A DNA stretch of 64,000 bases, taken from CAVPDG01 sp963702535. GTDB taxonomy: Bacteria > Chloroflexota > Anaerolineae > Anaerolineales > UBA4823. Position 1 is the first letter of the stretch, and each line of letters starts with the position of its first letter. A program made the position numbers and the translations under genes. Positions 30,867-40,439 of the stretch are shown here, piece after piece. The stretch lies in contig CAVPDG010000004.1 in NCBI GenBank assembly GCA_963702535.1, positions 764,313 through 828,312 on the forward strand. The letters are read 5' to 3'. Under the pieces are notes generated by a model. It was given only the letters and a program-made list of their open reading frames with translations. It did no database searches and had not been told where the DNA came from.

Positions 30867-32306
30867 TTAGCCTTTCAGGTATTCTCGTTTGGCTGACGAG
30901 TAGACAGATTTAAGCTCATTGATTACATCGGTAGAGAGGGGCGGCACCTGATACGTGGCCAGGGTCTTATCTACGTGTTCACGAGCGCGCTGTGCCATAT
31001 CCTTTGCACCTCTATCCTCCCAAACCCCATAGGTCAGACGATCAGCCAGCTTTGGAAGGAAATGCTCCTTGCGGAAATACTGGCGGGTATGTTCTTCTCC
31101 AAGGAATGTATTCCCATGACCCACCTGGTCGATCAAGTCCAAAGCTAGGTGATCGGCATCCACTTCAACACCACGCACCAGGCGCCGCGCCATGGCAAAA
31201 ATTTCATCGTCAATGGCAAGTTGTTCCAGGCTGCCGGTGTTGATGGTATCAATGTAGCCGCCGCCAGAGATAAGGCTGGGAGAGGTAAGGAAGGCGATCA
31301 CGCCAAGCATCGACCTCTCAATGCCAGATTGCTGATCAAGCAGCTTTGATTCCGAGCCGAAACCCATAAAGTCTGAGGGGATACCACACCAGCGAGCCAC
31401 CTGGACGGCGGCTGAGGAGGCGATACCCCATTCGATCGGCCCCCAAAGCGAGGCCCCGGATTTCATGTCCATGGTGGTAGGACGGGGTCCGAAGTAAACC
31501 GGGCACCCGGGATTGGCAGCCTGGGCGATCATCAAGCCAGCCAGGTTTTCGGCATGCATAAGCGCCACCAGACCAGCGAGGGTAACCGGGCCGGTTCCGC
31601 CAGCGATGGGTGTGGATCCCATCATGATGGGGACGCATGCCCTGGCAGCCTGTGTGATGGCGGCTGAGAAGTGCTCCGAAAAAACGAGGGGGCTGACGGG
31701 CGAGGTGATGACATTGAAAATCGGCCGTTTTGCAAGCGCTTCCCTACTCCCGCGAACGGCGATAGCCATTTCGATCATATAGTCCACATCACGCGGACCA
31801 TATGGCGACATGCAAATATGCTTCTGGGTATTTTCCAGCAAGATCATTAAGTAGTGGATGGCACGTACCGATGCAGGCTCTTCGACGCCATAAATGAAGG
31901 CGGCATTGCAATTGAAATTGGGCAGCGCATCAACAAGCCGGGCGGCATCCACCATATCCTGGGTATCCGGGTCTCGCCGGCGTTGGCTTTTTAAATCGAA
32001 GATCTTATTGCAGCCAGCAATTGGACGTGTGAGGCTGGAGGTGAGGTTAAGCTCTAGGTCATAATCCGGTGTGCGCCCAGCCAGGGAATACAAAGATGGG
32101 GCTTTCCCGATCAGCTCGTTGACCATACGAACAGGAAAGCGCGCCAGGTACCTGTCCGGGGTGATCTCAGCGCCATAAGCCTGTAGCAAGTCCAACGTTT
32201 CCCGGTTTTTAATGACGAAACCCGTCTTCTGAAGTAAAGCCAGGGCGGCTTCGTGAAGGCGGGCTATCTGGTCTTGGGAGAGAATGTGCAAGAAATCTGC
32301 GATCAT
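30867..32306 (-). CDS. MttB-family methyltransferase, non-pyrrolysine
   Basis: About 479 residues from the ATG at 32306, preceded by AAAGGGAA. Trimethylamine-methyltransferase superfamily: FLHILSQDQIARLHEAALAL, TQDMVDAARLVDALPNFNCN, GSTPIAGGTGPVTLAGLVAL and a C-terminal QYFRKEHFLPKLADRLTYGVW. True trimethylamine enzymes have an in-frame TAG for pyrrolysine; none is present here, as in glycine-betaine and related quaternary-amine demethylases. It should pass a methyl group from an N-methylated substrate to the corrinoid protein. The next upstream gene is the likely regulator. The substrate is unknown. Confidence 0.9.
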   Translation of the reverse strand: MIADFLHILSQDQIARLHEAALALLQKTGFVIKNRETLDLLQAYGAEITPDRYLARFPVRMVNELIGKAPSLYSLAGRTPDYDLELNLTSSLTRPIAGCNKIFDLKSQRRRDPDTQDMVDAARLVDALPNFNCNAAFIYGVEEPASVRAIHYLMILLENTQKHICMSPYGPRDVDYMIEMAIAVRGSREALAKRPIFNVITSPVSPLVFSEHFSAAITQAARACVPIMMGSTPIAGGTGPVTLAGLVALMHAENLAGLMIAQAANPGCPVYFGPRPTTMDMKSGASLWGPIEWGIASSAAVQVARWCGIPSDFMGFGSESKLLDQQSGIERSMLGVIAFLTSPSLISGGGYIDTINTGSLEQLAIDDEIFAMARRLVRGVEVDADHLALDLIDQVGHGNTFLGEEHTRQYFRKEHFLPKLADRLTYGVWEDRGAKDMAQRAREHVDKTLATYQVPPLSTDVINELKSVYSSAKREYLKG

Positions 32307-32337
32307 AGAGTTCCCTTTTGCCTTGCTGATATGGTCG

Positions 32338-32916
32338 TTAAAAACTTGGCGGAGTTGAAGCAGAGACAATCACACAGGGCGCATCCCCTAAGGCAGTGAC
32401 AGAATGTGGAATCGAGCAATCGTAGGAGATACAATCACCCGGATCCAAGATTAAGACCTCATCGGCTACGGTAACCTTGGCTTTGCCATCAAGGCAGAGT
32501 ATGCTCTCCTCACCGATGTGGGAATACACCAGGACTTTCTCACCCGGGATGTGGCGCACCATGATGAACTGGATATCGCGCTGCAGGTCGGGGGTGAGGA
32601 GCTCGTAGATCACCGATGCGCCGGCCGGTCGCATCGTCTTGCGCTGGCTTGCTCGAACGACGGTAGCACACAAGTTTGGGCGGACTTTTTGGCCGCTCGT
32701 TTCCGTTGATAATCCGCTCCCGCCGTTCAATAGTTCGTCCAGGCCGATATCCAGAGCACCGGCGATATCCACAATGACGCCAATCGAAGGATTTACCTTA
32801 TCTCCTTCGATCTTGCTCAAATAAGATGCAGATATGCCCGCCTTCTTTGCCAGTTCGTTCGAGGACAGGCCCTTCCAGGTTCTATTGAGCTTTACGGTTT
32901 TACCAATGGATTGCAT
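32338..32916 (-). CDS. XRE-family regulator with C-terminal cupin
   Basis: 192 residues. An N-terminal helix-turn-helix (LSSNELAKKAGISASYLSKIEG) and a cupin (IPGEKVLVYSHIGEESILCL, DPGDCISYDCSIPHSVTALG) that probably senses a small ligand. Such proteins often control the neighbouring catabolic genes. It opens the minus-strand cluster, 31 bp before mttB, with a good promoter at 32959-32987. Possible targets are the two copies of CATATAATCTAACT. Confidence 0.9.
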   Translation of the reverse strand: MQSIGKTVKLNRTWKGLSSNELAKKAGISASYLSKIEGDKVNPSIGVIVDIAGALDIGLDELLNGGSGLSTETSGQKVRPNLCATVVRASQRKTMRPAGASVIYELLTPDLQRDIQFIMVRHIPGEKVLVYSHIGEESILCLDGKAKVTVADEVLILDPGDCISYDCSIPHSVTALGDAPCVIVSASTPPSF

Positions 32917-32958
32917 TTCAATTTTCCATTAAGAATCTCGAGTTACGATCCTAGGAAT

Positions 32959-32987
32959 ATATTACATCAATATGTCTTATAAGTCAA
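32959..32987 (-). promoter_or_regulatory. Sigma-70-type promoter of the demethylation cluster
   Basis: On the minus strand TTGACT (32982-32987), 17 bp, TAATAT (32959-32964). About 40 bp upstream of the XRE-cupin start. The shared 14-bp motif lies just upstream, where an activator would bind. Confidence 0.7.
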
Positions 32988-33003
32988 GAAATTGAATATA
33001 GTT

Positions 33004-33017
33004 CATATAATCTAACT
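33004..33017. promoter_or_regulatory. Shared 14-bp regulatory motif, regulator copy
   Basis: CATATAATCTAACT, identical to 27549-27562. It lies 17 bp upstream of the -35 box at 32982. The duplicated position before two transcription units makes it a likely operator or activator site. Confidence 0.65.
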
Positions 33018-33060
33018 ATATATTACATAGTTTGACGATTGTTACGGGGGTTCCGCTCAA

Positions 33061-33117
33061 TGGCGGTGGGGGTGTAAATAGCACTGGGCGAATGCCCAGT
33101 ACCGATTCCGATTGCAC
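33061..33117. repeat. Dispersed intergenic repeat, copy 2
   Basis: Contains AGCACTGGGCGAATGCCCAG (itself a hairpin, CTGGGCgaatGCCCAG) then TACCGATTCCGATTGCAC. Similar to 22381-22427 and 45653-45699. The 33018-33402 gap holds this and no gene. Confidence 0.6.
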
Positions 33118-33402
33118 TATGCCAATACGTGTTCTGGGTGATAATGCTTTACAAGAATTTCGGGAAGGGAAATTCATCTAAGTGCAATGCTGTGTTCTAT
33201 TCCCAATCTGAATGAAATTGACTAGAGGCTGCTCTAGCCCAGCCACCCAGGTTTGGCTAAAATAGAATCCCTATTCCGAACCCACTCATACATCAGCCAA
33301 GTTTCAAGCCAACAATTCCCTAGATCCAATGGAATCATTAACAGTCACATCGAAGGAGATGGTGAGCGAAGGAAGACAAAAGCCACAGTCTTTATTATTA
33401 GC

Positions 33403-34164
33403 TTAAATCGTAATAGGCTGTCTACCTGTCGAAAAGCTGAAGCTATCCGCCAAATATATTGAGTGAGCCCATTCTAACGGCATATAGTTATTATCAAAAG
33501 TAACCCGGTGGATCAATAGCACAGGTTTCCCGGGTTTAATATTGAGCAACGACGCTTGTTCTTGGGTAGCGGAAGCGGCCTCAAATACTCCCTCAGACCA
33601 AGAAGGGTGCAGCCCATACACTCAATTCAGAACCCTAAAAAGCGAGTCTTGCTCAAGGTTTTCATTCTCTAATCCCGGTACCAATTTCTCGGGTAGGTAC
33701 GCAATCTCAATAGCTACTGGAGCACCATCCGCATACCGTACGCGGTGCAATTTAACACAATTGTCATCCGGTTTCAAACCCAGGTGGGTGATTAATTCTT
33801 GGTCAGCGGGGACGATGGAAAATTCGAGTATCCGCGATGATGGCTTCATCCCTCTTTGTTGGATATCTGTGGAAAAGCTTCCGAAGCTAGACAATCCAAC
33901 AATTTTAGGTCGCGCAACATAGCTTCCTTTTCCTTTTATCCGATAGGCCAGGCCATTCTGTACCAGATCTTGAATTGCAGCCGTTGCAGTGATGCGGCTA
34001 ACTTTATATGTTTCTATTATTTCCCTTTCCGAAGGCAACTTTTCCCCACTCTTATATACTCCCACTTTAATCCGTTGTTGTAAGATTAGAGAAAGTTGTT
34101 TATAAAGTGGCACATAATTGGTTACATCCAGGCGCTCTTCAGTAATTGGCGGTAATTCAGTCAT
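33403..34164 (-). CDS. HutC/GntR-family regulator with in-frame TGA
   Basis: About 253 residues. An N-terminal winged helix (VPLYKQLSLILQQRIKVGVY, KLPSEREIIETYKVSRITAT) and a UTRA ligand domain (GLKPDDNCVKLHRVRYADG, LLNIKPGKPVLLIHRVTF). A TGA codon at 33622-33624 interrupts the UTRA domain between FRVLN and VYGLHPSW, with the frame unchanged on both sides. Either a nonsense change (for example from CGA) or a base-call error. It presumably controls the divergent sugar operon; a dyad TATCA-ACA-TGATA at 35457 is a candidate site. Confidence 0.82.
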
Positions 34165-34214
34165 TTATTTACCTCCTATTATGAACCCGAACATAACCAG
34201 GCATTATCGCCTTA

Positions 34215-35264
34215 TCATTCCGTAACCGTGACTTTCCCCGCATTCTTGAAAACACCCGCCTCAAATCCTTGCGATGATGCTAGCTGTATAGCAAGTCGTT
34301 GTATCGGAAGGATTTCAGTTAGGGGTAACAGATCACAATCCACCATTGGGATAGCACATTCCATAACCGAAGGGTCAGAATAGTTTTCCAACTCCGGTGT
34401 GACCACAATAACCTTCCCGCCAAAAGCGGAGATATCTGTCACAAGATGATTGTTCATCTCTTGACTATTATTACAACCCGTAAATACTGATCGAGCCGAA
34501 ATTCTGCATTGACGATTTCCATTGGCCCATGCCTGAATTGTGCTGCGGATAGTCCCATCGCTGGCTATCCTGCATGCTTCCTGGAAAAATAATGCACCAT
34601 AATTTACTGCTGCCAGGCTATAACCTCGCCCAAGAAATACAATTTCCTTGGTATGGTCCAGAAAGTCTACCATCTTCTCGAACTGCTCGGTTTGGCTTTC
34701 CAGGTATAGCCGTATTTGCTTTGCCAATGAGTGGAGCTTGACCATTTCCAATTCAATCTTTCCACCCCCGATCGTACAACCCAAAAGATGTAATACAGCC
34801 AACGAGGCCAGGAATGTCTTTGTCGAGACGGAGGTCTCGTCCCCCGCACACAGTTCTATAATTAGATCCGCCCATAGTGAAAGGCTGTTCTCGTTTGAAT
34901 TTGTAATACCAACTCTGAATCCTGGAGTTTTAGCTTAATGTAACCAATCTTTTGATTTCAGCGCTCTCCCCGGATTGTGACACAACAACGAGTAGGGTAG
35001 AACTGGAAATGCAATTGGGTGCAAAATTAACTAATTCTGATGTCTCCCACATCGAGATTGGTAATCCTAGGTTGCTTAACTTCAACCATAAAGGATATAA
35101 GCAATCAGTAAGACGCGCCCATTCCGGTTAAGATGATGTGAGAAAACACACCCGACTGGATTTTCCTGGCAATTCATCTAATTGACTCCCGCTCCCGAGT
35201 AATTTTCGCTGGCCCGCATCAGGACATCTGGTTGATCAGTCATCTCTTTTCGTAAATTGCTCAT
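34215..35264 (-). pseudogene. SIS-domain sugar isomerase/deaminase (AgaS/GlmS-like), broken
   Basis: Homologous pieces run from MSNLRKEMTDQPDVLMRAS (start 35264) through SHIILTGMGASY, VVVSQSGESAEIKRL (about 34975), TPGFRVGITNSNENSLSLW, VFLGRGYSLAAVNYGALFF and AAQFRHGPMEIV to the end at 34215. These are the two SIS domains of a sugar-phosphate isomerase or deaminase, about 345 residues. The frame changes at least five times, and several fragments lie close together, more than in other genes here, so true decay is possible. It lies between the HutC regulator and the divergent sugar operon and would handle an amino-sugar phosphate. Confidence 0.75.
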
Positions 35265-35413
35265 GACTTCAATTCCTTTCTCCCCCAATCCTCGGGTTAC
35301 GTTGGAGGGTTTCCAGTGAAGATCTGGCTGATTATCGATGGATAGTCATAGATGTTTTTGTAATGTTCCGCTTCTTAGGGGTCATCGTCGAGAAACGCAT
35401 CTGGGTGTCTGGC

Positions 35414-35469
35414 TTGACAAACGCAAGAATTATATCATATACTTGCTATAACAACATATCAACATGATA
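35414..35469 (+). promoter_or_regulatory. Promoter and operator of the sugar operon
   Basis: TTGACA (35414-35419), 18 bp, TATACT (35438-35443). A perfect dyad TATCA-ACA-TGATA (35457-35469) lies at the expected transcript start, amid repeated AACAT units. It suits repression by the HutC-type regulator encoded nearby. Confidence 0.62.
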
Positions 35470-35585
35470 ACATATTCAGTACCATGTGTCAAGCTGTCAT
35501 ACACCCAGTCCAAAGTCCAGATGATCCTGTATTAAGTCTGGTAATTTGAGTTTATTCCAGCTTCTTGGTTGGAAGAGGGCTGTAA

Positions 35586-37642
35586 ATGCTTTCTCCTGTA
35601 AAGCTGAGTGGAAATTATTTGACCTCCAACGGTGAATTTTTTATACCCGTTGGGGTCAATTGGATTCCCGCCCATTCCGGGATGCAGTGGCCTTTTGAAT
35701 GGGATCCCAATCTCGTCGAGACAGATTTTGCTCGAATGAAGCAGCTAGGGTTCAATCTGGTTCGCTTCGATCTCTTGCATGCTTGGTTCGAGCCACGCCC
35801 AGGACAATACAACCAGATCAGCTTTTGCCCAGTTTGACCATATCATTTCTCTCGCCCATCGCTTCGATATTTACCTCAATCCGGCACTTTTAATCGGTGG
35901 TGAGGTCGGAGATGCTTATTGGGATATCCCCTGGCGTAATGGGCGTCATCCGCACAGCGACCCGGAGCTCCTCTATTGGCAAGCGCGTCACGTCGAAGAG
36001 TTCGCTAAACGCTACTGTGGAGAACCCGCCATACTTGCCTGGGATCTAACCGATGAGCCGCCATTCTGGATTGTAGCTGATTCAACCAGCGATGCGATGG
36101 CGGCCAACTGGGTTCAGTTGCTGTGTGCCGGGTTGCGCAAATTTGATCCCGACCATTTAATCCTGTGTGGCACTCTTGGACAGGAAACGAACCGGGGGCC
36201 TTTTAGAGCGGATAATTTAGCTCCATTTGTGGATATATTTTGTGTCCACCCATACCCCAACTATGATCCGATCTTATATCGGGAACCGCTTCTGTCGACA
36301 CGCACGACCTATGGAATTCCTTTCGAGATCATGTTAAGTCGGGGGGCAGGTCGCCCGGTTATGATGCAGGAATTTGGCGCAGGCAATGCCCAATTCAGCC
36401 CCGACATTGTTGGCCGTTACTATAATACGATTTTATACTCAGCGCTCGCCTCAGGTGCCCAAGGATACGCAGCTTGGTGCTATACCGACGCCTCACCCGA
36501 ATTGTTCAATCGGGCCCCGTACATTCGCTGTCCTCATGAGACACAGTTTGGTGTCACGGATCATCAGGGAAACGAAAAACCTGCCGGTCGTGAATTAAGA
36601 TTGTTCTCCCAGGTAATCAAGCACATTGATTTCGAGCATACTTCACTGCCTGTCCCCGAGGCTGGCATCATTGTGCCTCATGAATGGGCGCATGGCCCGG
36701 ATTATCGCCAATACGGATTCTCAACAGATCACCCTTATCAATATGTAACTACTGATATACTCTCCCATGAGAATGATCGAGCTGGGAACCAGTTTACCGT
36801 AAAAAGTTGGCTAGCGAGTTTTATCCTCTGCCGGCAGGCAGGCATAATCGTTAGCTTCCCACGCGAATTGGATGACTGGTCAAATATCCGCTTGATCATA
36901 ACGCCCGTCCCATCCACAACTTCACCGAACCCAATCTGTCACCTCTATACCTCTTTCTGGTCGAAGGCAAAACCTTTCATTGAAGACGGAGCTGTGCTCT
37001 ATGCTTCGTTATGTGCCAAATCTGCTCTTTCCTTACCTGAGGTCGATTTGCTCTTTGGCGCTCGGATTGCTGACCGTGCTCCCTGGCAATCTGTGGTTCG
37101 CCTCACAATGACGCAGGATTTTTTTGACCTGAAGATTGGAGATGTCATTGAGTTCAATTGCCCTGATAGGCTCGAGGGGACTGGGGTGCAGTTCGAAGTA
37201 TCCGATGCGCGTGTTTTGGCAGTCGATCAAGAGGGTCGACCGGCTCTATTGACAAAACCGGTTGGACATGGGCACACCGTGATATGTGCTTATCCTTTGG
37301 AATATGCATTGGGTAGTACGGCAAATGCTTTTGAAAAGCCAGGGAATTGCCAGCGCCTTTATCGAGGGTTAAAAGCCTTGGCTCAGATCCAATCCCCATT
37401 CTCTGTTGCCGACCCTGCCATTGAGCTGGGGTGGTTGTTAGGTCAAGATCGTGACTACGTGACCCTCATCAACCACTCGTCCGATATAACACGCACCTAT
37501 ATTGAAGCTAAGGTCCCAGGAAAAGCATATATTCTTGCCCCAGGATGGTCCTCAAGCGCAATCTACGGCGGATATTGGTTTCAATGTCGAGCTGCTTGGT
37601 TTTTCAGGATGTGTATACGAATGGGAACATACGAATAAATAG
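35586..37642 (+). CDS. Glycoside hydrolase (GH5/mannanase-like) with beta-galactosidase-like C-terminus
   Basis: About 685 residues after repair. The N-terminal TIM barrel includes FFIPVGVNWIPAHSG, AILAWDLTDEPPFWI (acid/base Glu in DEP) and PVMMQEFGAGNAQ (nucleophile Glu). The C-terminal part has features of beta-galactosidase trimerisation domains (SWLASFILCRQAGIIVSFP). No signal peptide, so it is probably cytoplasmic and acts on imported oligosaccharides. Frame changes near 35810 and 37570; the restored end reads NVELLGFSGCVYEWEHTNK. First gene of the operon with the sugar ABC system. The exact substrate is not predictable. Confidence 0.75.
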
Positions 37643-37779
37643 TTAGTTTCCACACGAGTCTCGTTTGCCATGAGTCCAACGGGGAGGTGAAGTGATTTCA
37701 ATTATTGAAACTGACACCATGGTTTGTCGATGCATAGGATGGCAAGTATGATTATTTTGAGAATCGGAGGACAACAATC

Positions 37780-39153
37780 ATGAATGACAACAAAATTAGT
37801 CGAAGAGATTTTTTACGTCTGACCATGCTCGGTGCAGGTGCTGTCACCCTCAGTGCTTGTGCAAAGGCTACGGCCACTCCGGGCGAGGTGCCCTCAGCCG
37901 CCACCCAGGCTCCGGAGACGGTCAAGGCGGTTGAAGTTTCCATGTGGGACTCTTATGCCCAACCCCCTCAGGGGCCAACGATGGATAAGATCATCGCGTT
38001 ATTTGAGAAAGCCAATCCCTCTATTAAAATAAACCACACCAAATACGAGGCTAACCCCTTCGAAACCGCCCTAAAAACAGCCTACTCTGGTGGTGATCCA
38101 CCCGATTTCACTGAGATCAATGGTGGTTCGAATGCCTGGCAGTACGCTGAAGCCGGTGAGCTCGTTGACCTGACCGACTTTGTCACACCCTTCCTACCTA
38201 CCATGGTGCCTGCAGCGATTGTCGATCTCAAGTACCAGGGAAAACTTTGGGGAGTTCCTTTCGACGACTGGATCGGGAACCTGATATTCTATAATAAGCA
38301 GATACTCGCAGACAATAATATCGATGTTGCCTCGCTGAGTACATGGACCGGGTTTTTGGCAGCTTGTGAAAAGCTAAAACAAGCGGGCATCATTCCCATC
38401 GCTTATGGGAATAAGGAAGGTTGGCCCGGAGATCACTGGATCAGCCACCTCATGCAGCGCATGTATGGTGAGCGGAATTTTGAAGCCGTACACATGCGCA
38501 CGATTGACAAGACAATCACAACTGACCTGAAATTCACCGACCCACCTGGCCTCAAAGCCTGGCAGATGTATCGCGAATTGCTCGATAAAGGGTATTTCTC
38601 GCCTGGATATTTGAGCGATGACTGGCCCACAGCCTACAAATATTTCTTTGATGGCAAAGCCGCATTCCACCAGACTGGTGGGTGGTTTATCGGCTCTTGG
38701 GCTACTGAAGCTCCCGATTTCCCGATGGATTACATTATCTTCCCAGCAATTGAGGGTTACCCCGGAAAACAATTGAGTGTCACCAGCGGTGGGGTTATGC
38801 TCGTGATCTCAGAACGTGGTAAGCATCTGGAAGAATCCAAGAAATTCCTCGAATATTGGACGACGGAAGAGCCCAACCGTATCTGGGCTGAGGATGTTAC
38901 CGGTCTGCCATTCTATAAGTTTGACTCAAAAAACTGGAATATCCCGGAGTTGGCAAAGAAAGAGATGCAGTTGATGCAAACGGCTCCTGACGCAACCAAG
39001 TTCAATGATCACCTCATGCGTCAAGACCTTGTGATCGAATACGTATGGAATGCTAGCCAGGGTGTATTGAGTGGAGATCTGACGCCGGAACAGGCCGCCC
39101 AAAACATGGAAGATGCTTCCGCTAAGGCATCCCAGGAACTTCAGGGCGGTTGA
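37780..39153 (+). CDS. Sugar ABC transporter, substrate-binding lipoprotein
   Basis: 457 residues, family 1 solute-binding protein. The N-terminus has a twin-arginine-like SRRDFLRLTMLGAGAVTLSAC with a lipobox Cys, so it is an anchored lipoprotein, possibly exported by Tat. The domain shows ITEINGGSNAWQYAEAGELV, KLWGVPFDDWIGNLIFYNKQ and VTSGGVMLVISERGKHLEES. The start at 37780 follows GGAGGACAACA. It serves the permeases at 41466-43283. The gap of 138 bp before it and the hairpin after it suggest separate expression control. Confidence 0.93.
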   Translation: MNDNKISRRDFLRLTMLGAGAVTLSACAKATATPGEVPSAATQAPETVKAVEVSMWDSYAQPPQGPTMDKIIALFEKANPSIKINHTKYEANPFETALKTAYSGGDPPDFTEINGGSNAWQYAEAGELVDLTDFVTPFLPTMVPAAIVDLKYQGKLWGVPFDDWIGNLIFYNKQILADNNIDVASLSTWTGFLAACEKLKQAGIIPIAYGNKEGWPGDHWISHLMQRMYGERNFEAVHMRTIDKTITTDLKFTDPPGLKAWQMYRELLDKGYFSPGYLSDDWPTAYKYFFDGKAAFHQTGGWFIGSWATEAPDFPMDYIIFPAIEGYPGKQLSVTSGGVMLVISERGKHLEESKKFLEYWTTEEPNRIWAEDVTGLPFYKFDSKNWNIPELAKKEMQLMQTAPDATKFNDHLMRQDLVIEYVWNASQGVLSGDLTPEQAAQNMEDASAKASQELQGG

Positions 39154-39161
39154 TCGATTGC

Positions 39162-39199
39162 ATTACCGAAGCGCTGCCCCCCTGCAGCGCTTCGGTAAT
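39162..39199. terminator. Very stable hairpin after the sugar-binding protein gene
   Basis: ATTACCGAAGCGCTGC pairs perfectly over 16 bp with GCAGCGCTTCGGTAAT; loop CCCCCT. No T-run follows. Likely an mRNA-stabilising or partial termination element raising the dose of binding protein over the downstream permeases. Confidence 0.8.
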
Positions 39200-39401
39200 T
39201 AGAGCTCATAGAAATAACTGAGGTGTATTATTGAGGCGACGCCTCTAAAATACGCCTCCTCACGTAGTAGTCAGTCACCATCAATCAAATGGACGGCGGT
39301 AACGCAATCTGCCGAGAACCAATACGCCCATTCAATAATATTTATTGGTACTGACTACAATGTTTTTGATAAAGCTTCTATTTAGATCAGGAGGATATTT
39401 C

Positions 39402-40280
39402 ATGATACTCGGAATTGCTGGTTACACCCTTGGAAAAACGAACACGTTATCCCAAATTTTGGGTAAATTCAAACAATATGAAGCCCGCTGGGTTGAATTA
39501 TGGCCCTGGAATTTGGAAGGCGGCGATACCAGCTTGGTGGCTTGGGAAGACCGGTATGAAGGGCGCGATGTAGAGAAATGTGAACAAATCCTTAATGCGT
39601 ATGGCATCGGTGTGGCTTGTGTAACCTTTCCGGCTGCGTTTTCAGCCGAGTTGGTAGCCAGGCCTGACGAGTATCTTAAAGCTTTAGAGAAGGCAATTGA
39701 TATAGCTAAAGCCTTAAACTCGAAATATGTTAACAGCTATTGCTATTACTTTGCCCTGGGGAGGGAAGCCCCCATCGACCAATTTGTAAAGTTGATGCAA
39801 AAGGCAGCGAGGTACGCTCAAGAGCGCGGCATTACATTACTCTTGGAAAATGAAGCTCACGATGCCACCGCCACCGTGACTGGTATGCTTAAGATCCTTG
39901 AGGCAGTCGGTTCGAAAGACCTCAAAACCACGTACGATCCGGTAAATTATTACCAGGCCAATGAAGAAGGCTATCCTGGAGCCTATGAACGCCTGCAAGA
40001 GTATATCGCCTACGTTCATGTTAAAGGTGGCTGTCTTTATGATCCTACTCGCCATTCCGAAAATGCTAAAGGCGGGTCGCTTACTGGATGGGTTGAATCT
40101 GGCTTTATATACTATCCTCCTCTTCCAGATAGCGCAGTCAATACAGACCGCTTATTGCTCCGGCTGATTGAAGATTCATACTATGGCGTGGTTATGATTG
40201 AACCGCATGTCACCCCTGAATTAGCAGATGAATACTACGCCATTGAAACGAAATATCTACGTAAGCGTGGAGTCCATTAA
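39402..40280 (+). CDS. Sugar phosphate isomerase/epimerase (AP-endonuclease-2 TIM barrel)
   Basis: About 292 residues from the ATG at 39402, preceded by AGGAGGAT; an upstream in-frame start at 39345 is less likely. TIM-barrel metal ligands: LLLENEAHDA (Glu), TTYDPVNYYQ (Asp), YVHVKGGC (His) and VMIEPHVT (Glu). The family catalyses epimerisation or isomerisation of sugars or inositols. Next to two dehydrogenases and a kinase it may act on an oxidised sugar intermediate. Some relatives are dehydratases, so the reaction is uncertain. Confidence 0.82.
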   Translation: MILGIAGYTLGKTNTLSQILGKFKQYEARWVELWPWNLEGGDTSLVAWEDRYEGRDVEKCEQILNAYGIGVACVTFPAAFSAELVARPDEYLKALEKAIDIAKALNSKYVNSYCYYFALGREAPIDQFVKLMQKAARYAQERGITLLLENEAHDATATVTGMLKILEAVGSKDLKTTYDPVNYYQANEEGYPGAYERLQEYIAYVHVKGGCLYDPTRHSENAKGGSLTGWVESGFIYYPPLPDSAVNTDRLLLRLIEDSYYGVVMIEPHVTPELADEYYAIETKYLRKRGVH

Positions 40281-40439
40281 ACGGTTCGGGTTGTCTTATT
40301 GAATGCTGGTCTTAAACCAGCAGGTTCTCGTTGCCGTTGAATGGGAGATCCTTCGATCACACAAAGTGCTCCCTCAGATAGGCAATCGGGTGAAATAAGA
40401 TCAATTTATAAATTATGAAACAGTAAAGGAGAATTCCAG

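Noticed and set aside
30867..32306. Pyrrolysine-containing trimethylamine methyltransferase
   Set aside because: There is no in-frame TAG in the gene; it is a non-pyrrolysine MttB homologue.
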